From JACVRW01 sp963827065 (GTDB lineage Bacteria; Actinomycetota; Thermoleophilia; Solirubrobacterales; Thermoleophilaceae): a DNA stretch of 64,000 nucleotides. The notes beneath the pieces are model-generated. The model was not told the DNA's origin. It worked only from the letters and a program-made list of their open reading frames with translations, and made no database searches. Positions within the stretch are counted from its first letter, which is position 1. Every line of letters begins with the position of its first letter. Made by a program: the position numbers and the translations under genes. Positions 25,501-33,143 of the stretch are shown here, one piece after another. Location: positions 62,001-126,000 of the forward strand of contig CAWGZM010000003.1 in the NCBI GenBank assembly GCA_963827065.1, in the 5' to 3' direction.

Positions 25501-26598
25501 CTACGGCGTGATCTTGACCAGCGTTCCGCCAGCGCCCTTGAACGGGCTCTTCTTCGGCGTCCTGCCGGGCAGCGTGCTGAAGTTCGACGTGTAGACCGCG
25601 CCGGCCGCGTCGACGGCCGCGCCGGTCGGGAACATCAGCTGATTCGCGCCGAGGAACGTCCGCGTGTTGTCGGGCGCGACGCGCACGATCCGTCCGCGGA
25701 AGTCGTCCTTGCGCGGGTTGCGGGCGAACTCGGTGACGAACAAGCTGCCGTCCGGGCCGAACGCCACGCCCGTGATGGCCGTGAAGCCCCTGGCGTGCAC
25801 GGTCGGCGTACCGCCCGCCGCCGGGACCTTCCAGACACGCGCCTTGCCCTTGCCGGCGCCCTCGGCGAGCTCGCCGACGTAAAGGTCGCCATCGGGCCCG
25901 AGCGCGACCGAGGTCGGCACCGCCTGGGCCTTGCCGTTCCGCGGGATGACCGCGAGCAGGCTCACCTTGCCGCCCTGCACCTGGAGCACGGCGTTGGCGC
26001 CGGCGTCAACCACGATCTGGCGATCGGCCAGCGCGAGCACCGCGTACGGGTTCGAGTTGCGGTCGCGCGGGAACTTGTCCAAGTTGCGCTTCCACTCGAG
26101 GGCCGAGATGTTCGCCACGGCGGAGAGGTTGCCGTCGGTGAGATCGAAAAGGCGACCGGCCTGGTTGCGGAACGGTCGCGGGAAGCTCTTGACCTGCGCG
26201 GGCGGTCCCGAGGTCATGACTCCGTACACCTTGCCGTCCGGCGAAACCGAGACGCCGTCGACACCGGTGGCGAACACCCCGCCCGGGCCACCGACGGAGA
26301 GCAGGCCCTTGGCGACGGTGCTCTTGGCGCCGCCCGCCACGCGGACGATCTTGCCGGTGAAGCCCGCGCACGTGCGCGCCTCGCCCTTGCCCTGGCACTG
26401 ACGGCCGGCCTTGCCGGCGGCGGCGACGTAGACGGCGCCGTCGGGGCCGATGGCGACGCCGCGAGGGTTGTCGAGGCCGCGAGCGACGGTGTCCACCGTC
26501 TCCGCAAGCGCGGCCGGGGCTGCGGCGAGCGCGAGCGCCGCAGCAGCAACGAGGCCGGTCGCGGCGCGCCGCGCCGGCCTCCTGAAACGCGAATCCAT
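25501..26598 (-). CDS. Secreted ScyD/ScyE-like beta-propeller protein
   Basis: A 365-residue exported protein. A Tat/Sec-like signal (RRPARRAATGLVAAAALALAA, cut near AALA-ET at about 33) is followed by NHL/ScyD-type propeller blades with repeated G-x-D/DG-x-L/V-Y-V units (GVAIGPDGAVYVAAAG, SVALGPDGDLYVGELAEG, GVAFGPDGSLFVTEFARN). It has two Cys in RQCQGKGEARTCAG. The family name comes from scytonemin clusters; the function outside cyanobacteria is unknown, so this is only a fold-level assignment. Confidence 0.85.
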   Translation of the reverse strand: MDSRFRRPARRAATGLVAAAALALAAAPAALAETVDTVARGLDNPRGVAIGPDGAVYVAAAGKAGRQCQGKGEARTCAGFTGKIVRVAGGAKSTVAKGLLSVGGPGGVFATGVDGVSVSPDGKVYGVMTSGPPAQVKSFPRPFRNQAGRLFDLTDGNLSAVANISALEWKRNLDKFPRDRNSNPYAVLALADRQIVVDAGANAVLQVQGGKVSLLAVIPRNGKAQAVPTSVALGPDGDLYVGELAEGAGKGKARVWKVPAAGGTPTVHARGFTAITGVAFGPDGSLFVTEFARNPRKDDFRGRIVRVAPDNTRTFLGANQLMFPTGAAVDAAGAVYTSNFSTLPGRTPKKSPFKGAGGTLVKITP

Positions 26599-26686
26599 GT
26601 AGTCCTTTCGGTCTGAGCCCCACCGGGTGAGGCATCACGGGTGATGACCGGACGACGCTAGAACAGGATCCGCTTTTTCGCCACTC

Positions 26687-28075
26687 TCAGCTCTTGGCGG
26701 GGTCGATCAGGTTGGTCTCGGCAACCGGCTTGTCGGTGCGCTGCTCGCGCTCGCCGATCTCGACATAGCTCTGCTCGCGGGCGCCGGTGTAGATCTGGCG
26801 CGGCCGTGCGATCTTCGTCTCGTCGTCGGTCACCATCTCGAGCCACTGGGCGATCCAGCCGGACGTGCGCGGGATGGCGAACATCACGGTGAACATGTCG
26901 GGCGGCAGGTTGAGCGCCTCGTAGATCAGCCCCGAGTAGAAGTCGACGTTCGGATAGAGCTTGCGCTCGACGAAGTAGTCGTCCTCGAGAGCGTGCTTCT
27001 CGAGCTCGGTCGCGATGTCGAGCTTCGGGTTCTTGCCCGTGACCTCGAAGACCTCGTCGACGTGCTGCTTGATGATCCGCGCGCGCGGGTCGTAGTTCTT
27101 GTAGACCCGGTGGCCGAAGCCCATCAGCCGCTCCTCGCGCTTCTTGACGCGCTCGAGGAAGTCGGGCACGTTGTCGACCGTCTCGATCCGCTCGAGCATC
27201 CGCAGCACGGCCTCGTTGGCGCCGCCATGCAGCGGCCCGTACAGGGCGGCCACACCGGCGGCCATCGCCGAGTAGGGATCGACCTGGGAGGAGCCGACGC
27301 TGCGCACGGCGCTGGTGGAGCAGTTCTGCTCGTGGTCCGCGTGCAGGATCCAGAGGACGTCGAGGGCCCGCGCGAGCCGCGGGTCGGGCTCGTACTTGAC
27401 CTCGGTCATCTTGAACATCATCGAGAGGAAGTTGCCGGGATAGGAGAGGTCGTTGTCCGGATAGACGTACGGCAGCCCGAGGTTGTGCCGGTAGGCAAAC
27501 GCCGCGAGCGTCGGCACCTTCGCGATCAGGCGCACGGCCGCCATGTGGCGCTCGATCCTGTCGTCGATGTTCTTGGCGTCCGGATAGAAGGTGGACAGCG
27601 CGCCGACCGTGGCGAGCAGCATCCCCATCGGGTGTGCGTCGTAGCGGAAGCCCTCGACGAACTTCTTGATGTTCTCGTGGACGTAGGTGTGGTGGGTGAT
27701 CTCGAAGATCCACTCGTCCAGCTGACCTTGCGTGGGCAGCTCGCCGTAGATGAGCAGGTAGGCCACCTCGAGGTAGGTGGAGCGCTCGCACAGCTCCTCG
27801 ATCGTGTAGCCGCGGTACTCGAGGACGCCGGCTTCGCCGTCGATGTAGCAGACCGAGCTGCGGCAGGACGCGGTGTTCGTGAACGCCGGGTCGTAGGTCA
27901 TCAGGCCGAAGTCGTCCTCGTCGACCTTCATCTGGCGGAAGTCCATCGCCTTGACCGTGCCGTCGGTGACCTCGACGTCGTAGGTCTCGCCGGTGCGGTT
28001 GTCGGTGACCGTGAGTGAATCCTTGGCCGTGGCGACGCCACCACCGTCCCCACGCTCAGTCTGTTCCTCGGCCAT
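26687..28075 (-). CDS. gltA: Citrate synthase (type II)
   Basis: A 462-residue citrate synthase that condenses oxaloacetate and acetyl-CoA. The catalytic His and Asp are in HADHEQN, PLHGGANE, GFGHRVYKNYDPRA and DFYSGLIYEALN; the N-terminal beta domain (about 20-60, VTDNRTGETYDVEV) marks the hexameric type II form, which is usually NADH-sensitive. GGAGAG lies just upstream of the ATG. It is divergent from a lipoprotein gene and is one of two TCA genes in the window, with kgd. Confidence 0.95.
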   Translation of the reverse strand: MAEEQTERGDGGGVATAKDSLTVTDNRTGETYDVEVTDGTVKAMDFRQMKVDEDDFGLMTYDPAFTNTASCRSSVCYIDGEAGVLEYRGYTIEELCERSTYLEVAYLLIYGELPTQGQLDEWIFEITHHTYVHENIKKFVEGFRYDAHPMGMLLATVGALSTFYPDAKNIDDRIERHMAAVRLIAKVPTLAAFAYRHNLGLPYVYPDNDLSYPGNFLSMMFKMTEVKYEPDPRLARALDVLWILHADHEQNCSTSAVRSVGSSQVDPYSAMAAGVAALYGPLHGGANEAVLRMLERIETVDNVPDFLERVKKREERLMGFGHRVYKNYDPRARIIKQHVDEVFEVTGKNPKLDIATELEKHALEDDYFVERKLYPNVDFYSGLIYEALNLPPDMFTVMFAIPRTSGWIAQWLEMVTDDETKIARPRQIYTGAREQSYVEIGEREQRTDKPVAETNLIDPAKS

Positions 28076-28140
28076 CTCTCTCCTAAGTGCTCTGGTCGTC
28101 CTCTATTCCCCGATTTTGACGGAAAGGCATACTGCGGCGC

Positions 28141-28683
28141 GTGCCGAGCGTCCCCGCCCGTCTCGCTGCCCTCCTGGTCGCCTGCGCGCTCGGGCTCGCC
28201 GCCGGCTGCGGATCGGACGACCCCAAGACCTTCGACGAGGACGGCTTCGCGATCACCTTTGAGTACCCGGGCGACTTCGAGCGCACTACGGACATCAGCA
28301 CTCAGCGCGGCGTGGGCCGGGCGGAGGAGTCCGTCGCGCTCGCCATGTCCGAGGACAACGCGATCTTCGTGCAGCGATACGGGCTGAACAAGCCGGTGAC
28401 GCCCGGCGACGCCGACGCCGTCAAGGTGGAGCTCGACCGGGTGCTGAGCCGGCTGGCCGGCACGGACGTCACCGGCAGGCGGATCGACGTGGGCGGGCCG
28501 ATCGCGTTCCGCTACGAGGTCGACCGGCTCCAGGACCCGGAGGACGGCCGCAGCACGATCGTGGCCGTCTTCGACGGAGACAAGGAGTACTTCATCAACT
28601 GCCAGTCGGTGCCGGACGGGCGCGAGGAGCTCGACGAGGCCTGCGACCGGGCAATCGAGACGCTCGCCCCGAAGCGGAGCTAG
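28141..28683 (+). CDS. Lipoprotein of unknown function
   Basis: A 180-residue lipoprotein starting at GTG 28141. The signal peptide ends in a lipobox LAAGC (Cys at about 23) followed by GSDDP. The mature part resembles the PsbP/Mog1-like fold used by many actinobacterial lipoproteins: FAITFEYPGDFER, then a C-terminal IVAVFDGDKEYFINCQ strand. Cys residues near the end (NCQ, EAC) may form a disulfide. A CATACT box 7 bases before the GTG suggests a leaderless mRNA. It shares CTAG with the GNAT gene. Confidence 0.75.
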   Translation: MPSVPARLAALLVACALGLAAGCGSDDPKTFDEDGFAITFEYPGDFERTTDISTQRGVGRAEESVALAMSEDNAIFVQRYGLNKPVTPGDADAVKVELDRVLSRLAGTDVTGRRIDVGGPIAFRYEVDRLQDPEDGRSTIVAVFDGDKEYFINCQSVPDGREELDEACDRAIETLAPKRS

Positions 28684-29216
28684 CGCTCGGAGAAGTCGCT
28701 CTGGCCCGCGAGCGCACGGCGGTACTCGATCAGCTCCATGCCGCCGAACGCCGGCTCGACGAAAGCCTCCCCGACGCTGCGCCAGCCCTCTCGCTCGTAG
28801 AACCCGCGGGCACGCTCTTGGGCGGCCGGCGTGTATAGCCGGAACTCCGAGTAGCCCCGCCGGAGCGCCTCCTCGAGCACCGCGTCGTGAAGGCGCGTGG
28901 CAATGCCGCTGCCCCAGTGCTCTTCGCGCACGAAGAGCTGCCACAGCTGCGCGAGCGTCGGATCGTCGACCGGATAGCTCGAATGGGACGACGCCGGGAT
29001 CAGCGCCACGTGGCCCGCCATCTCGCCGCCCACCTCGGCAACCTCGCACCAGACCGCTCGGTTACGCAGCCGCGCCCGGAAGGGCTCGGGCTCGACAGGG
29101 GGCGGCGCCCAACCCTCCGGCGCGATCTCGCGAAAGCGTTCGAAGGCGAGGGCGACCGTCCGGGCGATGTCTCCGGCGTCCTCGGCAGTGCCGGTTCTGA
29201 GGCGGACGCCGTCCAC
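28680..29216 (-). CDS. GNAT-family N-acetyltransferase
   Basis: A 178-residue acetyltransferase: VRLRTGTAEDAGDIARTV start, LFVREEHWGSGIATRLHDAVL containing the acetyl-CoA loop (R/Q-x-x-G-x-G/A type) at about 105-112, then LYTPAAQERARGFYEREGW. The acceptor is unknown. A minus-strand TAGCCT (29224-29229) lies 7 bases before the GTG start, so the mRNA is probably leaderless. Confidence 0.88.
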   Translation of the reverse strand: MDGVRLRTGTAEDAGDIARTVALAFERFREIAPEGWAPPPVEPEPFRARLRNRAVWCEVAEVGGEMAGHVALIPASSHSSYPVDDPTLAQLWQLFVREEHWGSGIATRLHDAVLEEALRRGYSEFRLYTPAAQERARGFYEREGWRSVGEAFVEPAFGGMELIEYRRALAGQSDFSER

Positions 29217-29223
29217 GCGGGCA

Positions 29224-29229
29224 AGGCTA
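29224..29229 (-). promoter_or_regulatory. -10 box of the GNAT gene (leaderless)
   Basis: TAGCCT on the minus strand with a 7-base gap to GTG 29216. Confidence 0.45.
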
Positions 29230-29251
29230 GGCGAATCTGCGACGCGCGCCC

Positions 29252-29578
29252 TCAGCGGCGGCGCAGGCCGCCGAACAGCCGCTTGACGGAGCCGCTCACG
29301 CGCGGCCCGTCCTCCGGCGGCCCCAGCTCGGCGACCTGGGCCGCCGTGATGCTGAGGGTGACGGCGCGCTCCGCGGTGCGCGTGACCTCGGGCGCGTCGA
29401 CGAACCGCTCGACGCCGTCCGCTGTCCGGATCACGAGCCCGTCGAAGATGTGCTCGCGGTAGTTGTCGAGCACCTTCACGACCGTGCCGACCTCCTGGCC
29501 GTCCGAGCTGATCACCGGCGTGCCGGGCCGGACCGCCGTGTAATGGACCGCTACGCCGTCGTCTTCGATCGGGGGCAT
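29252..29578 (-). CDS. PRC-barrel-like / DUF2171-type small protein
   Basis: A 108-residue protein with a central PRC-barrel-like segment: GTPVISSDGQEVGTVVKVLD (about 19-38), then FDGLVIRTADG and VERFVDAPEV strands, and a basic C-terminal tail (SVKRLFGGLRRR) that may contact nucleic acid or membrane. Proteins of this type occur as stress-associated small barrels in actinobacteria; the role is not known. The next gene upstream on the same strand is a small membrane protein with a 5-base gap, so they may be co-transcribed. Confidence 0.6.
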   Translation of the reverse strand: MPPIEDDGVAVHYTAVRPGTPVISSDGQEVGTVVKVLDNYREHIFDGLVIRTADGVERFVDAPEVTRTAERAVTLSITAAQVAELGPPEDGPRVSGSVKRLFGGLRRR

Positions 29579-29583
29579 GCCTT

Positions 29584-29814
29584 TCAGCGTGGCAGAAGGA
29601 GTCCGGTCTGTTCCACCTCGCCGCCCTCGTGCTCCTCGGTCGCGGCGGTGTAGATGCCGCTGCCGATCGCGGCGATCGTGAGGATTATCGAGATCGCGCC
29701 CACCGCGCGGGCCGCGCCGTCCGTGGCCGGGAAGTTCTCACGCGTGACGCCGATGAACGTCAGGACGAGCGCCCAGACGGCCAGGATGATGCCGCAGACG
29801 TGGAAGGCGTTCAC
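29584..29814 (-). CDS. Small two-span membrane protein
   Basis: A 76-residue protein with two hydrophobic helices (about 5-24, CGIILAVWALVLTFIGV; about 36-58, AVGAISIILTIAAIGSGIY) and an acidic C-terminus (EEHEGGEVEQ). I recognise no named family. Close spacing to the barrel protein downstream suggests an operon. Confidence 0.6.
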   Translation of the reverse strand: MNAFHVCGIILAVWALVLTFIGVTRENFPATDGAARAVGAISIILTIAAIGSGIYTAATEEHEGGEVEQTGLLLPR

Positions 29815-29855
29815 GGCGGCGAAAGCTACCGCAACAAGGGGAGGGGTTCACGGCG

Positions 29856-29933
29856 TTGTCACCGGAGCTGGCGGCGCGGCGCCGCCGTCGCCGCGAGGGT
29901 GCCGAGCGGCTCGGCTACCCGCCCTCGCGCTGA
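29856..29933 (+). CDS. Possible 25-residue Arg-rich micro-protein
   Basis: A TTG at 29856 preceded by a purine-rich AAGGGGAGGGG (29837-29847) opens a 25-residue frame MSPELAARRRRRR...GYPPSR ending at a TGA. The start spacing is good and the sequence has an amphipathic basic helix. It is too short for family evidence and may be chance in GC-rich DNA. Confidence 0.25.
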   Translation: MSPELAARRRRRREGAERLGYPPSR

Positions 29934-29939
29934 TCTCGC

Positions 29940-30215
29940 CTAAACGTGGCCGGCAGGCACGCGCCGGCGGCCACGGGCGGTGCGGACCCGTGCCGGCGAA
30001 GACGGGCGAGGTGCGGCGTGCGGGCCTCGGCGCGGCGGCTTCGGCACGGGGCCGCGGGGATGCGGACGGGGATCGCGGTCGGAGCCACCACCGTCACTGC
30101 CATCGATCCCGGCCAGCGGCGGATCCTTGATCGCCCACCAGACGATGTAGAGCAGCATCGCGACCGGGATCTTCAGGACGACGGCGATCCAGAAGATGGC
30201 CCAGAAGCCTTCCAT
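29940..30215 (-). CDS. Small one-span membrane protein with Pro/Arg-rich tail
   Basis: A 91-residue protein: one hydrophobic span at about 4-28 (FWAIFWIAVVLKIPVAMLLY then IVWWAIKDPP), then a disordered Gly/Asp segment and a Pro-Arg-rich cytoplasmic tail (PRPHPRGPVPKPPRRG). I recall similar short proteins in actinobacteria, and the conserved N-terminal WAI..IVWW pattern supports a real gene. The function is unknown. Confidence 0.55.
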   Translation of the reverse strand: MEGFWAIFWIAVVLKIPVAMLLYIVWWAIKDPPLAGIDGSDGGGSDRDPRPHPRGPVPKPPRRGPHAAPRPSSPARVRTARGRRRVPAGHV

Positions 30216-30295
30216 CGACGAGATGCTACCCGGAATCCCCGCCGGGAAGATTCGACAATGATGGCCGGCGCCTATCCGAGTCCAAAGGAGACCGC

Positions 30296-30964
30296 ATGAC
30301 AGAGCAGAAGCCGTTCCGCGTGGAGGTCGTGGTCGATGCCCCGCGCGAGGCGGTCTGGCGCGCGCTGACCGAGCCGGAGCGGCTCGCGCGCTGGTTCGGC
30401 TGGGACTACGACGGGCTCGAGGGCGAGATCAGGTACATCTTCGTCGACCACGCGCGCCAGGAGCCGCCGGGGTTGATCGTCCTCGACGACGGTCAGGAGA
30501 ACCAGACGATCGAGTTGGTCGAGGAGGGCCCGCGGACGCGCGTGATCTGCGTTCGCCCGGGCTCCCTCGAGGGCGCTGACCGGGACGATCTCTACGAAGA
30601 CATGCGCGAGGGCTGGATCACCTTCTTCAATCAGCTGCGTCACTCGGTCGAGCGCCACCCCGACGTGGACCGGCGCACGATCTACCTGACCGGCGAGGCG
30701 GTTCCGGCGGAGCTCGTGGACGAGCTCGGGCGGGAGCAGACCGGGCCGATCTGGCATGCGGGGCGCTTTCAGCACGTGGTGGCGGCGGGCGGCGAGGGCG
30801 ACCTGCTCGTGGGCATCCACGCGAAGCAGCCGATCGACTCGAGCGAGGCCGGCGGGGTTTCCCTGACGGTGACGAGCTACGGCCTCGACGAGGGGGCGTT
30901 CGACGCGCTGCGGCAGCGCTGGGAGGCGTGGTGGGCGGGGCTCACCCGCGACGTCGCGGCGTGA
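30296..30964 (+). CDS. SRPBCC-domain protein (AHSA1/polyketide cyclase-like)
   Basis: A 222-residue START-like fold protein: VEVVVDAPREAVWRALTEPERLARWFGW is the classic first strand-helix, followed by GLIVLDD and a long C-terminal helix region (EDMREGWITFFNQLRHSVE, about 101-119). The second half (about 125-222) carries another strand set ending in FDALRQRWEAWWAGL. It probably binds a hydrophobic ligand. The ATG lies 8 bases after AAAGGAGA. Its stop overlaps the GTG of the PLP decarboxylase, so they form an operon. Confidence 0.85.
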   Translation: MTEQKPFRVEVVVDAPREAVWRALTEPERLARWFGWDYDGLEGEIRYIFVDHARQEPPGLIVLDDGQENQTIELVEEGPRTRVICVRPGSLEGADRDDLYEDMREGWITFFNQLRHSVERHPDVDRRTIYLTGEAVPAELVDELGREQTGPIWHAGRFQHVVAAGGEGDLLVGIHAKQPIDSSEAGGVSLTVTSYGLDEGAFDALRQRWEAWWAGLTRDVAA

Positions 30965-32178
30965 CGGACGGCTCCTTCCAGCCCGACCGTGACGGCCTCG
31001 GGCGCGCGCTTGGCCTGCTGCTGCGCGAGCTTAAGGAGCCGGCCGGCGCCACGCTCGACCTGCCCGCCTCGCTCCCGCGCGACGGCGCCGGCGAGCTCGC
31101 CGCCCTCGAGCGGCTCGCGCCGTCCGTGGTCGGGGGCGCCCGCCGGCTCGGCGATCCCGGCTTCCTCGCGCACATGGACCCTCCGACGCCCTGGGTGGCC
31201 TGGGCGGGCGCGCAGTGGGCCGCCGCGCTGAACCAGAACCTGCTCCATCCGGACACGGCGCCGGTGGCGCGCCGGCTCGAGCAGCGAGTGGTGGCATGGC
31301 TGGCTCCCTTCTTCGGCATGTCGGGCGGACATCTCGTGCCGGGCTCGTCGGTCGCCAACCTCACGGCGCTGTGGGCCGCGCGCGAGCTGCGCGGAGTCGA
31401 GGAGGTGGTGGCCTCCGAGGCGGCCCATCTGAGCGTGCGCAAGGCGGCGGCCCTGCTCGGGCTGAGGCACCGCTCGGTGCCGCTGGACGAGCGGCACCGC
31501 TTGCGGACGGACGCGCTCGGGGATCTCTCGCGCGCCGCGCTCGTCCTGACCGCCGGGACAACGGTGACGGGTGCCGTGGACCCGCTCGGTGCGGGCGAGG
31601 CCGCGGCGTGGCGGCACGTCGACGCGGCCTGGGCCGGCCCGCTTCGGCTCAGCGAGCGCCACGCGGGCCTGCTCGACGGGATCGAAACGGCCGACTCGGT
31701 GGCCGTGTCCGCGCACAAGTGGCTCTTCCAGCCGAAGGAGTCGGCGCTCGTCCTGTTCGCGGACGCCGACCGGGCGCACGAGGCCATCTCGTTCGGCGGC
31801 GGCTACCTGGCGGCTCCGAACGTCGGCGTGCTCGGCTCCCACGGCGCCGCGGCGCTGCCGCTCGCGGCCACGCTGCTCGCCTGGGGCCGTGCGGGAACCG
31901 CGGAGCGGATCGACCGCTGCATGGAGATCGCGGCCCGGCTATGCGAGCTCATCGACGCAGACGACCGCCTCGAGCTCTGCTCCGGGCCCCATACTGGCAT
32001 CGTCATCTGGCGCCCACTGGGCGACGTCGACCTCGACGCGCTCCGGGACCGGATGCAGCGCGGCTTCGTCTCGGTCACGGAGCTCGATGGCGAGCGCCGG
32101 CTGCGCTCGGTGTCGGCGAACCCGATGGCCGACCCGCAGCTCGTGGTGGCTGAGGTGCTGCGCGCCGCCGCCGGCTAG
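30961..32178 (+). CDS. PLP-dependent group II decarboxylase-like protein
   Basis: A 405-residue fold-type I PLP enzyme of the glutamate/aromatic amino acid decarboxylase group. It has FLAHMDPPTPWVAWAGAQ, an N-terminal substrate loop; GSSVANLTAL binding PLP phosphate; HVDAAWAG with the PLP pyridine-N Asp; and the Schiff-base lysine in SVSAHKWLFQPKE-like SAHKWLF (about 256). It is shorter than typical family members (470-500) and lacks part of the N-terminal dimer arm. The substrate is unknown. GTG 30961 overlaps the upstream stop (GTGA). Confidence 0.85.
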   Translation: MTDGSFQPDRDGLGRALGLLLRELKEPAGATLDLPASLPRDGAGELAALERLAPSVVGGARRLGDPGFLAHMDPPTPWVAWAGAQWAAALNQNLLHPDTAPVARRLEQRVVAWLAPFFGMSGGHLVPGSSVANLTALWAARELRGVEEVVASEAAHLSVRKAAALLGLRHRSVPLDERHRLRTDALGDLSRAALVLTAGTTVTGAVDPLGAGEAAAWRHVDAAWAGPLRLSERHAGLLDGIETADSVAVSAHKWLFQPKESALVLFADADRAHEAISFGGGYLAAPNVGVLGSHGAAALPLAATLLAWGRAGTAERIDRCMEIAARLCELIDADDRLELCSGPHTGIVIWRPLGDVDLDALRDRMQRGFVSVTELDGERRLRSVSANPMADPQLVVAEVLRAAAG

Positions 32179-33098
32179 GCGGTCGACACCGACTCGATGG
32201 TCGTGATGCGGCGGAACAGCTCGTAGCGCTCGTCGATCTCCTCGCGGGTGAGCCGCTGACCGCGCTCCGAGCCGAACTCCTCGACCCAGAACGAGGCGAG
32301 GGTCGAGCCGTACGTCATGGCGCGGCGCAGCGTTCCCTCGTCGAGCGCGCGGCCGGCGGAGTCGAGGTAGCCGAGGAAGCCGCCCGCAAACGAGTCGCCT
32401 GCGCCGGTGGGGTCGACGACCGTTTCGAGCGGGAAGGCCGGCAGCGCGAAGAAGCCGTCCTCCGTGAAGAGCGCGGCACCGTACTCGCCGCGCTTCGCGA
32501 CGATCACGCGCGGGCCCATCTCCATCACCTTGCGGGTGGCGCGCACGAGGTTCGGCTCCTCGGTGAGCATGCGCAGCTCGGCGTCGTTTAGGAACAGGAT
32601 GTCGACCATTCCGATCGTCCTGACGAGCGCGTCGCGCGTCGACTCGATCCAGAAGTTCATCGAGTCGAGCCCGGCCACCTGGGCGCCCGTGCACTGCTCG
32701 CGCACCTCGCGCTGCAGGTCGGGCTGGATATTGGCGAGGAAGAGCAGCTCCGCGTTGCGGGAGCCCTCGGAGAGCTTCGGCTGGAAGTCGCCGAACACGT
32801 TCAGCTGGGTGTCGAGCGTCTTCGCGGAGTTGAGGTCGTACTCGTACTCGCCGGCCCAGAAGAAGGTCTGGCCGCCCTCGACGTGCTCGATGTCGTCCGT
32901 GTTGACGCCGCGCTCGCGCAGCACCGCGTACTCGGCCTCGCCGAAGTCGTCGCCGACCGGCCCCACCACCCGCAAGTCGGTGAAGAAGCTCGCCGCGAGC
33001 GAGAAATGGGTCGCCGCGCCGCCGAGTATGCGCTCGCGCTCCCCGAAAGGCGTCTTGATCGCGTCGAACGCGATCGATCCCACAACCGTGACCGACAT
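32175..33098 (-). CDS. PfkB-family carbohydrate/nucleoside kinase
   Basis: A 307-residue ribokinase-type enzyme. N-terminal signature GGAATHFSLAASFF (about 26-39); C-terminal signature DPTGAGDSFAGGFLGYLD with the catalytic base Asp (in GAGD, about 250); and a lid strand near FWAGEYEYDLN. The PEYEYDL and LDSMNFWIE segments resemble the uncharacterised adenosine-kinase-like PfkB group of actinobacteria. ATG 33098 is taken because family homology begins at MSVTVVGSIAFD; the longer frame is antisense to the quinone oxidoreductase. Confidence 0.88.
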   Translation of the reverse strand: MSVTVVGSIAFDAIKTPFGERERILGGAATHFSLAASFFTDLRVVGPVGDDFGEAEYAVLRERGVNTDDIEHVEGGQTFFWAGEYEYDLNSAKTLDTQLNVFGDFQPKLSEGSRNAELLFLANIQPDLQREVREQCTGAQVAGLDSMNFWIESTRDALVRTIGMVDILFLNDAELRMLTEEPNLVRATRKVMEMGPRVIVAKRGEYGAALFTEDGFFALPAFPLETVVDPTGAGDSFAGGFLGYLDSAGRALDEGTLRRAMTYGSTLASFWVEEFGSERGQRLTREEIDERYELFRRITTIESVSTA

Positions 33099-33108
33099 GC
33101 GGCGGGAG

Positions 33109-33114
33109 AGGCTA
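33109..33114 (-). promoter_or_regulatory. -10 box of the PfkB kinase gene
   Basis: TAGCCT on the minus strand, 10 bases before ATG 33098, leaving a leader of at most a few bases. Confidence 0.35.
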
Positions 33115-33131
33115 GTGGACGGCCTCGGCAA

Positions 33132-33137
33132 TAGGCT
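33132..33137 (+). promoter_or_regulatory. -10 box of the quinone oxidoreductase gene (leaderless)
   Basis: TAGGCT with a 6-base gap to ATG 33144. Confidence 0.45.
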
Positions 33138-33143
33138 GCGCCG

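Noticed and set aside
26599..26686. CATCAC-GG-GTGATG hairpin downstream of citrate synthase as a terminator
   Set aside because: The stem is only 6 bases, has no T-run and lies nearer the start of the ScyD-like gene; not convincing enough to list.
28100..28140. TTGACG near the lipoprotein gene as a -35
   Set aside because: It is only 6 bases from the nearest -10-like CATACT, so spacing is wrong for a sigma-70 promoter.
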